Assembly: GCA_964627255.1 (NCBI GenBank)
Contig: CAZVIN010000060.1
Coordinates: 1-35,632, forward strand
Source of the DNA: CALLJL01 sp964627255
GTDB taxonomy: Bacteria; Acidobacteriota; Aminicenantia; Aminicenantales; CALLJL01
Length of the DNA stretch: 35,632 nucleotides
Direction: 5' to 3'
The notes below the pieces were generated by a model. The model did no database searches and was not told the DNA's origin. It was given only the letters and a program-made list of their open reading frames with translations. The position numbers and the translations under genes are program-made. Each line of letters begins with the position of its first letter. The stretch's first letter is position 1. Below are positions 32,016-35,632 of this stretch, one piece after another.

Positions 32016-32984
32016 CCTTCTTCCTTGGCGCTAAAGCTTAAAGATAAATTTTAAGTTTCATTTAATAATACGTTGCAGCGAAGCATATTGTTACATCAAA
32101 TTAAAAAAAAAATTAATAACCTCGAGACGATATTTTAACCAGCCCCATAATTGCCCCGGATTATCTCCGGTCTAATCGGCGCGGGCAAAGAGCCTTTCGG
32201 ATCTTTTCAATCTTATGCAGGTTAGGCAATGAGCTGCCGCATTACCTTACACCCTATTAAAGTTTTGGGTCTTCCAACTTTCTTGTGGGCAAAAACAAGA
32301 TATTTCGACGCCCCTTTTAGCCAATTCACCTCAGGCGGGTTTATTGTTCATGAAGCTAATTAGATGAATATAAATGAGATATAACAGTAACCCGAGAGCG
32401 TTTCTTAAAATCACTTCATCGAAAGGCTTCCTACAGGCTTTCTGGGGCCTTTAATTCTCCACGTTTAGACAAAAAACCCGCAAGGGCCAAAGTTTTTCTT
32501 GCGTTTGGTCTTCGCCCTTCCTCGCGCCGGGAAAATTCTCTTCTCCGCGCAGAGACAGAAACCCGGCTTCCGTTATCCCATTTTGGCCTCTCCTTTTATC
32601 CCGTTTAGGCTTAAATATCTCTGTGGCCAGAAAACTCCTTAGAAGCTTAGGTACTCGGGCTAAAGCTGGCTCGGTCGCTTCCGCCATTCCTGGCTTAGAC
32701 TTCAAAAGAGTCAGACAACATGAAAGATAACAGCCTTTGTCACTCGGGTTTATTATCAAAGCTGAGAAGAAGAGTCAGCCAGCTTAGGACACACATAATT
32801 CTGTTCATAAATAAGCTGAAAAAAGTCTATTTGGGTTCTAATAATGATTGAAACTCTGAAGAGAAAGAGTGGCGAGATAAAAACGGCTTTAAACAACAGA
32901 GCCCCTCTCGTTGGTTGACAGAAAACAGGCAATAATGACAGAATGAGGACGGCTTTATCCCGAAATTATCGAGGGAGGTGTGAG
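32016..32984. other. ~970-bp intergenic region containing a repeat relic
   Basis: This region lies between divergent genes (beta-barrel protein on minus, C69 peptidase on plus). Apart from the repeat relic at about 32485-32702 I see no gene, RNA or clear promoter. A TTGACA at 32915-32920 has no acceptable -10 box at 16-18 nt. The part next to the barrel gene (32040-32125) is strongly AT-rich and probably holds its promoter. Confidence 0.5.
32485..32702 (+). repeat. Diverged copy of the ~310-bp repeat
   Basis: Blocks occur in the same order and orientation as in the good copies: AGTTTTTCTTGCGTTTGGTC, CGCCCTTCCTCGCGCC, TTTGGCCTCTCC, GGCTTAAATATCTCTG-GGCCAGA, then GGTCGCTTCCGCC. Across about 43 codons of the minus strand the alignment to 34898-35206 stays free of indels, including the shared peptide DKRRGQ. 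The terminal inverted repeats are no longer recognisable with confidence. Confidence 0.6.
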
Positions 32985-34739
32985 GTGAAAGGCAAAAAAT
33001 TAATCCTTTTTGGCCTCATTTTGCTTTCGGCTTTCCTCTTTCTTTCCAGGCCTGGCCATCAGTCTCCGCTATCCTCAACCTGGACGATTGACGAAAGGCT
33101 GGATGGCTGCACGGTCATCATCGTCGGCAAAAACGCTTCTACTGACGGCTCAGTGATGACTACCCATACCTGCGATTGTGGCACCTGTGATTGGACATGG
33201 CGCTATGTGCCGGCGGCTGACCATCCGGCTGGAGCGACAAGAAAAATCTACCATATTGACCAGTTCGGCACCATCCCACCTGACCAAGGCCTCAAGTGGG
33301 ATGTCGTCGAAAAAAATTTTACCGGTTTAGAAATTCCTCAAGTGCCTCATACTTACGGTTATCTTCATGGCGCCTTTGGTTATATGAACGATATGCAGGT
33401 AGCTATTGGCGAATCAACGATCGGTTGTCGTAAGAAAATGGAAAACCCGACACCGGCCGCCAAATTCGACATTACCATGCTCACTTTAATTGCTATGGAG
33501 AGGGCGAGCACAGCCCGGGAGGCCATAAAAATCATGGGTGAGTTAGCCGAAAAATATGGCTATGGATATACCGATACTGGAGAAATGTTAGCCGTAGCCG
33601 ACCCCAAGGAGGTCTGGATTTTCGAAATAATGCCAGTCGGACCTCTCTGGACGCCAGAGAGCGGCAAACCGGGCGCGGTTTGGTGCGCCCAGCGAGTCCC
33701 GGACGACCATGTCAGCGTCTGTCCGAACGAGAGCCGTATCGGCGAGATTGACCTCAAAAACTCCGATTATTTTATGGCCTCGCCTAATGTCGTCTCTTTT
33801 GCCGTTGAGCAGGGTTTCTACGACCCGAAGAGTGGCCAGGCCTTTAACTGGAAAAAAGCTTATTCGCCTAATGAAACAAGTGCCGCAGCCAGCGGCGGGT
33901 CCAGGGTCAGACTCTGGCGCTTTTTTGATTTAGTGGCTCCTTCTAAGAAATTCCCGCCAGACACACCGAATATGGAGTTTCCTTTCTCCATCAAGCCTGA
34001 CCGTAAACTTTCCGTCTATGATGTTATGCAAATGACTAGGGATAAATGCGAAGGTACCGTCTTCGACCCCGCCCGTGGCTTGCAAGGAGGGCCCTTTGCC
34101 AACCCTAACTTTTTGCCCTATGGGTTTGAAGTCGAGGGCAAACGCTACAACACCTCCCGGGTTATAGGTGTTAACCGGGCGGAGTATGTTACGGTCACCC
34201 AAAGCCGCGGCTGGCTTCCTAACCCCATAGGTGGCATTGTCTGGTTAGCGTGGGGCGCTCAAGACACCTCTTGCTTCTTTCCTCTTTATATTGGGGTTAC
34301 TGAAATTCCCCGCTCCTTTCAAATTGGCGACCACTGGGTTTTTAGCCGGGAATCAGCCCGCTGGGCCTTTGACTACGTAGATTTTCACACCCAGATTCTT
34401 TATTCCTACGCCATTCAGGATGTCAGGGAAGCCCAAAAAATCTGGGAAAAATCGGCTGTTGACCGCACGCCGGTTATCGACCAGACAGCTCTGGAGCTTT
34501 ACAAGAAAGGCCCGGAGCAAGCGCGGCGCTACCTTACCGATTATTGCCTGGGGAACGCCAATCGAGTCCTTCAAGCCTGGTGGGAATTGGGCGACCAGCT
34601 CTTGGTTAAATACAATAAGCTCTGGATATATGACGCGAAAACCCGTAAGCGCCAACCCCTCCGGTTCCCTGATTGGTACCTGAAACTCCTGGTCGAGCAA
34701 AACAAGCCCCAGCCAGTGGCTCCAGAGAAAAAAGAATAA
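32985..34739 (+). CDS. Secreted C69-family dipeptidase/peptidase
   Basis: An N-terminal-nucleophile peptidase of family C69 (PepD-like, formerly U34), 584 aa. I start at GTG 32985, since GGGAGG lies 6 nt upstream; the ATG at 32943 has no SD and adds 14 residues. The protein then opens with a signal peptide (MKGKKLILFGLILLSAFLF). The family motif is GCTVIIVGKNASTDGSVM with Cys42 as probable nucleophile exposed by processing. Further blocks include a YGYTDTGEMLAVADPKEVWIFEIMP-like region and SRGWLPNPIGGIVWLAWG. Extra cysteines follow the motif (THTCDCGTCDW: C63, C65, C68). It likely degrades peptides in the periplasm or outside the cell, feeding a peptide-using metabolism. It appears monocistronic. 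Confidence 0.9.
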   Translation: MKGKKLILFGLILLSAFLFLSRPGHQSPLSSTWTIDERLDGCTVIIVGKNASTDGSVMTTHTCDCGTCDWTWRYVPAADHPAGATRKIYHIDQFGTIPPDQGLKWDVVEKNFTGLEIPQVPHTYGYLHGAFGYMNDMQVAIGESTIGCRKKMENPTPAAKFDITMLTLIAMERASTAREAIKIMGELAEKYGYGYTDTGEMLAVADPKEVWIFEIMPVGPLWTPESGKPGAVWCAQRVPDDHVSVCPNESRIGEIDLKNSDYFMASPNVVSFAVEQGFYDPKSGQAFNWKKAYSPNETSAAASGGSRVRLWRFFDLVAPSKKFPPDTPNMEFPFSIKPDRKLSVYDVMQMTRDKCEGTVFDPARGLQGGPFANPNFLPYGFEVEGKRYNTSRVIGVNRAEYVTVTQSRGWLPNPIGGIVWLAWGAQDTSCFFPLYIGVTEIPRSFQIGDHWVFSRESARWAFDYVDFHTQILYSYAIQDVREAQKIWEKSAVDRTPVIDQTALELYKKGPEQARRYLTDYCLGNANRVLQAWWELGDQLLVKYNKLWIYDAKTRKRQPLRFPDWYLKLLVEQNKPQPVAPEKKE

Positions 34740-35407
34740 ACTTCTCGCTAAAAGAAGGAGCCCTCATTGGCCCGAGCGAGGGGAAGTAAACTTATCTCTT
34801 AAAAAATTGCCAACGGATTCAAGCAAGATTTAACCAGGAAGAGAAGACTCTGAACTATTAAAAAATCCACAATTGATGCGGCCCTAATTTGGATAAATTG
34901 ATTCTCTTCCATGTTGTATGGGTTAGGCTCTGAGACGTCCGGGATGACCTCGCTCCCCCTCAGGTTTTTAACGCCGTTTCGTCTCCGCCCTTCTCGGCGC
35001 CTGCGGAACTCGCCTCCCTGTTCATAGACATAACCCGGAAGTCCGTTGCCTCCCTCTGGCCTCTCCGTTTGTCCGGTTCAGGCTCAGACATCCTCGGCGC
35101 CAGAGGTTCCCTCGAAGGCCGATTCGGGAAGGCTAAACCTTCCATGGTCACTTCTGCCCTCTCGAACTTAGCCCACAAACCAACCCATATAAAATGGAAG
35201 TGAACCATGAAAATAAACTCAAAACCAAACAGTCAACTTCAAGCCGGATTTCTAATGCTGGCCGAAGAAGCTTTCTCTAGAGCTTTTAGCCTGAGTAATT
35301 TTTCTGGCTTTATTCCCCCCTGGCGGCAGTAAATCTTAAAAAAAAATAGGGGCAGCCTAAAGAAGGCGGTTGAGTCGAAATAAACAGTCATAAAATAGGA
35401 GGTAAGA
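34740..35407. other. Intergenic region filled mainly by a repeat copy
   Basis: No gene is supported. Just after the C69 stop there is an imperfect hairpin (arms 34741-34749 and 34775-34786, with a GGG bulge) that could act as a 3' structure but has no U-run. Positions 34898-35206 are the dispersed repeat. The remainder is AT-rich leader before the MenC-like gene, with a strong AGGAGG SD at its end. Confidence 0.5.
34898..35206 (+). repeat. ~310-bp dispersed element with terminal inverted repeats, copy 2
   Basis: Nearly identical to 18858-19167 and in the same orientation, about 16 kb away. The left end GATTCTCTTCCATGTTGTATG and the reverse complement of the right end (GGTTCACTTCCATTTTATAT) pair as imperfect terminal inverted repeats of about 25 bp. 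The flanks outside differ from copy 1. The minus strand keeps an open frame (34960-35208, 82 codons) whose 3' part ends in a peptide also readable in the copies at 18858 and at the window start. No SD supports it as a gene. Confidence 0.8.
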
Positions 35408-35632
35408 ATGAAAATAGACCGGGTTGAGCTTTGTTTGCTTTATCTTCCTTATGTCCATCCTTTTGAGACCAGTTTTGGCCGAGAAGAAGGTCGAACTTTC
35501 ATCATTGTCCAGGTTTATGGCGACGGGCTTTGTGGTTATGGCGAGGTGGTGGCCTCCCAAGAGCCGCTTTATAGTTACGAAACCACCACCACCGCCTGGC
35601 ATGTCCTGGAGGATTTTCTGGTGCCGCTTCTT
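35408..35632 (+). CDS. o-Succinylbenzoate synthase-like enolase-superfamily protein (partial, 5' end)
   Basis: The first 75 codons of a gene cut by the window end. AGGAGG sits 4 nt before ATG 35408, an excellent start. The translated N-terminus (MKIDRVELCLLYLPYVHPF, then ETSFGREEGRTFIIVQV and GYGEVVASQEPLYSYET) matches the capping-domain start of the MenC / N-succinylamino-acid racemase group. MenC makes o-succinylbenzoate in menaquinone synthesis; the close relatives racemise N-acyl amino acids. The catalytic Lys and metal ligands lie beyond the window, so the two cannot be separated here, and no other menaquinone gene is in view. Confidence 0.82.
   Translation, partial: MKIDRVELCLLYLPYVHPFETSFGREEGRTFIIVQVYGDGLCGYGEVVASQEPLYSYETTTTAWHVLEDFLVPLL

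Noticed and set aside
34741..34786. Imperfect hairpin after the C69 stop codon
   Set aside because: Long loop, bulged stem and no U-run; mentioned only as part of the intergenic description.
35370..35396. TTGAGT/TAAAAT pair before the MenC-like gene
   Set aside because: The spacer is only 15 nt, and the predicted transcript start would remove the strong AGGAGG ribosome site used by that gene.

Overview
The window is a gene-dense stretch of a diderm bacterial chromosome. An outer-membrane assembly set (Omp85/BamA-like, TamB-like, SurA-like), a secreted C69 peptidase and beta-barrel proteins imply an outer membrane. Mixed ATG/GTG/TTG starts with good Shine-Dalgarno (SD) sites, the HslUV protease, GTP-type PEPCK and DUF1015 would fit a heterotroph of the Acidobacteriota/Aminicenantes type. 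That placement is inference from gene content; there is no rRNA or marker phylogeny here.

Region 1 (1-18410). pgsA on the plus strand converges on, and overlaps, a long block of tightly packed minus-strand genes. In transcription order from 16938 down to 1079 they are: hslV, hslU, an LptM-like/fibronectin-III lipoprotein, an FAH-family hydrolase, a TalC-type transaldolase, an acyl-CoA carboxyltransferase (PccB/MmdA type), biotin carboxylase, biotin carrier protein, tamB, a BamA-like Omp85 protein with about seven POTRA repeats, a SurA-like periplasmic chaperone, and fabD. Spacings run from overlaps (TGATG stop/start junctions) to a few bases, with one larger gap of 85 nt ahead of the transaldolase. 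The block joins protein quality control, a three-subunit biotin carboxylase, outer-membrane protein insertion and fatty-acid initiation. A DUF2156 protein and a GNAT acetyltransferase lie upstream on the same strand.

Region 2 (18411-23028) is looser and more accessory in character: repeats, an orphan HicB-like protein, an AhpD/CMD-family protein, a small secreted four-cysteine protein, a VKOR-DsbA fusion for periplasmic disulfide formation followed by an intrinsic terminator, and an unrecognised membrane-anchored protein.

Region 3 (23146-28845) is plus-strand metabolism and RNA modification: PEPCK (GTP), DUF1015, a HAD-like protein with an altered catalytic motif, and an RlmD/TrmA-type RNA methyltransferase. 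A roughly 320-bp polypurine tract separates the last two.

Region 4 (29098-35632) holds two tandem paralogous beta-barrel-like proteins (minus strand), a secreted C69 dipeptidase, and the start of a MenC/enolase-superfamily gene cut by the window end.

The most novel signal is a dispersed repeat of about 310 bp with imperfect terminal inverted repeats. Two well-preserved copies lie at 18858-19167 and 34898-35206. Diverged relatives lie at the window start (opposite orientation), at about 32485-32702, and possibly at about 18588-18662. It looks like a MITE-type non-autonomous element. I saw no tRNA, rRNA, CRISPR array or transposase gene.
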